From assembly GCA_900771005.1 (NCBI GenBank), contig CAAGMI010000322.1, positions 1 to 13,974 on the forward strand: DNA of 13,974 bases, read 5' to 3'. The position numbers and the translations under genes are program-made. Positions within the stretch are counted from its first letter, which is position 1; every line of letters begins with the position of its first letter. Positions 13,864 to 13,974 of this stretch are shown piece after piece. Below the pieces are notes generated by a model. That model saw only the letters and a program-made list of their open reading frames with translations, was not told the DNA's origin and did not search any database. This DNA comes from Rikenellaceae bacterium (GTDB lineage Bacteria; Bacteroidota; Bacteroidia; Bacteroidales; UBA932).

Positions 13864-13974
13864 ATGTTACAAAGTACTAGACGTTTTCCTCTCGGTTCGG
13901 GTATCCTCTCCGATGCTGTCGGATATATGGACGGTCAGTTGACTGCCGCGAAGTATCCGGACAAGATTAGAAGA
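13864..13974 (+). mobile_element. Fragment of a probable IS4-type transposase, cut by the window end
   Basis: A frame directly after a TAG stop reads to the end of the window: FPLGSGILSDAVGYM followed by GQLTAAKYPDKIRR. This resembles the middle of IS4-type transposases of Bacteroidetes, where a 'SGVLSDQ' segment and 'YPDKLRR' precede the strand leading to the catalytic glutamate region. The ATG at 13864 is not the true start, as such proteins have about 200 residues before this point; the gene is thus a 5'-deleted piece or was interrupted at about 13860. The family call rests on a short match. Confidence 0.45.

Overview
The window looks like an accessory region of a Bacteroidales (Bacteroidetes) chromosome, probably from a gut-type organism. 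Three lines of evidence point there: promoters of the TTTG / TAnnTTTG type (best at 4459-4490 and, on the minus strand, 13826-13856), an absence of clear Shine-Dalgarno sites, and an abundance of 'VDLGLSVKWATCNVGA ... SVRPV' (FISUMP/DUF1566-like) proteins that are expanded in this order. No genus can be named from the sequence alone.

Layout. 1-544: gene-free, with three hairpins and one copy of a 45-bp repeat. 545-3502: a 985-residue lipoprotein with a long coiled-coil stalk, a Big2 domain and two FISUMP-like head domains; it is closed by a strong terminator and followed by the second copy of the 45-bp repeat. 3862-4407 (minus): an ECF-type sigma factor, divergent from a WYL regulator. 4512-7779: a tight plus-strand run of WYL regulator, DUF1810 protein, PfkB-type sugar kinase, and a protein that resembles the palm-entry part of bacterial DNA polymerase III alpha (DnaE) without its first catalytic aspartates. 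7780-7955: a promoter-like site and a GC-rich two-tier hairpin that may be a structured leader or small RNA. 7956-9792: a Sel1-repeat protein and an RtcB-type RNA ligase with all active-site residues. 9845-10270: a second, broken DUF1810 gene with two in-frame stops. 10283-13553: four consecutive small FISUMP-domain genes. 13554 to the end: a terminator, a truncated IS630-type transposase start (minus) with an intact-looking promoter, and a fragment of a probable IS4-type transposase running off the window.

How it may work together. The ATGA overlap and the 18- and 26-base gaps suggest that WYL regulator, DUF1810, kinase and DnaE-like protein are co-transcribed. RtcB and the structured RNA candidate lie just downstream in the same direction. 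WYL proteins commonly sense nucleic acid or nucleotide ligands and RtcB repairs RNA ends, so an RNA-damage or nucleotide-stress island is a reasonable inference, but no gene here proves it. The FISUMP genes look like a lipoprotein family whose smaller members have lost or altered their export signals: one keeps an eroded lipoprotein leader, one needs a frameshift to join its likely start to its body, one has only a signal anchor, and one has no leader. Decaying transposases at the right edge and the duplicated, partly broken genes fit a region of high turnover.
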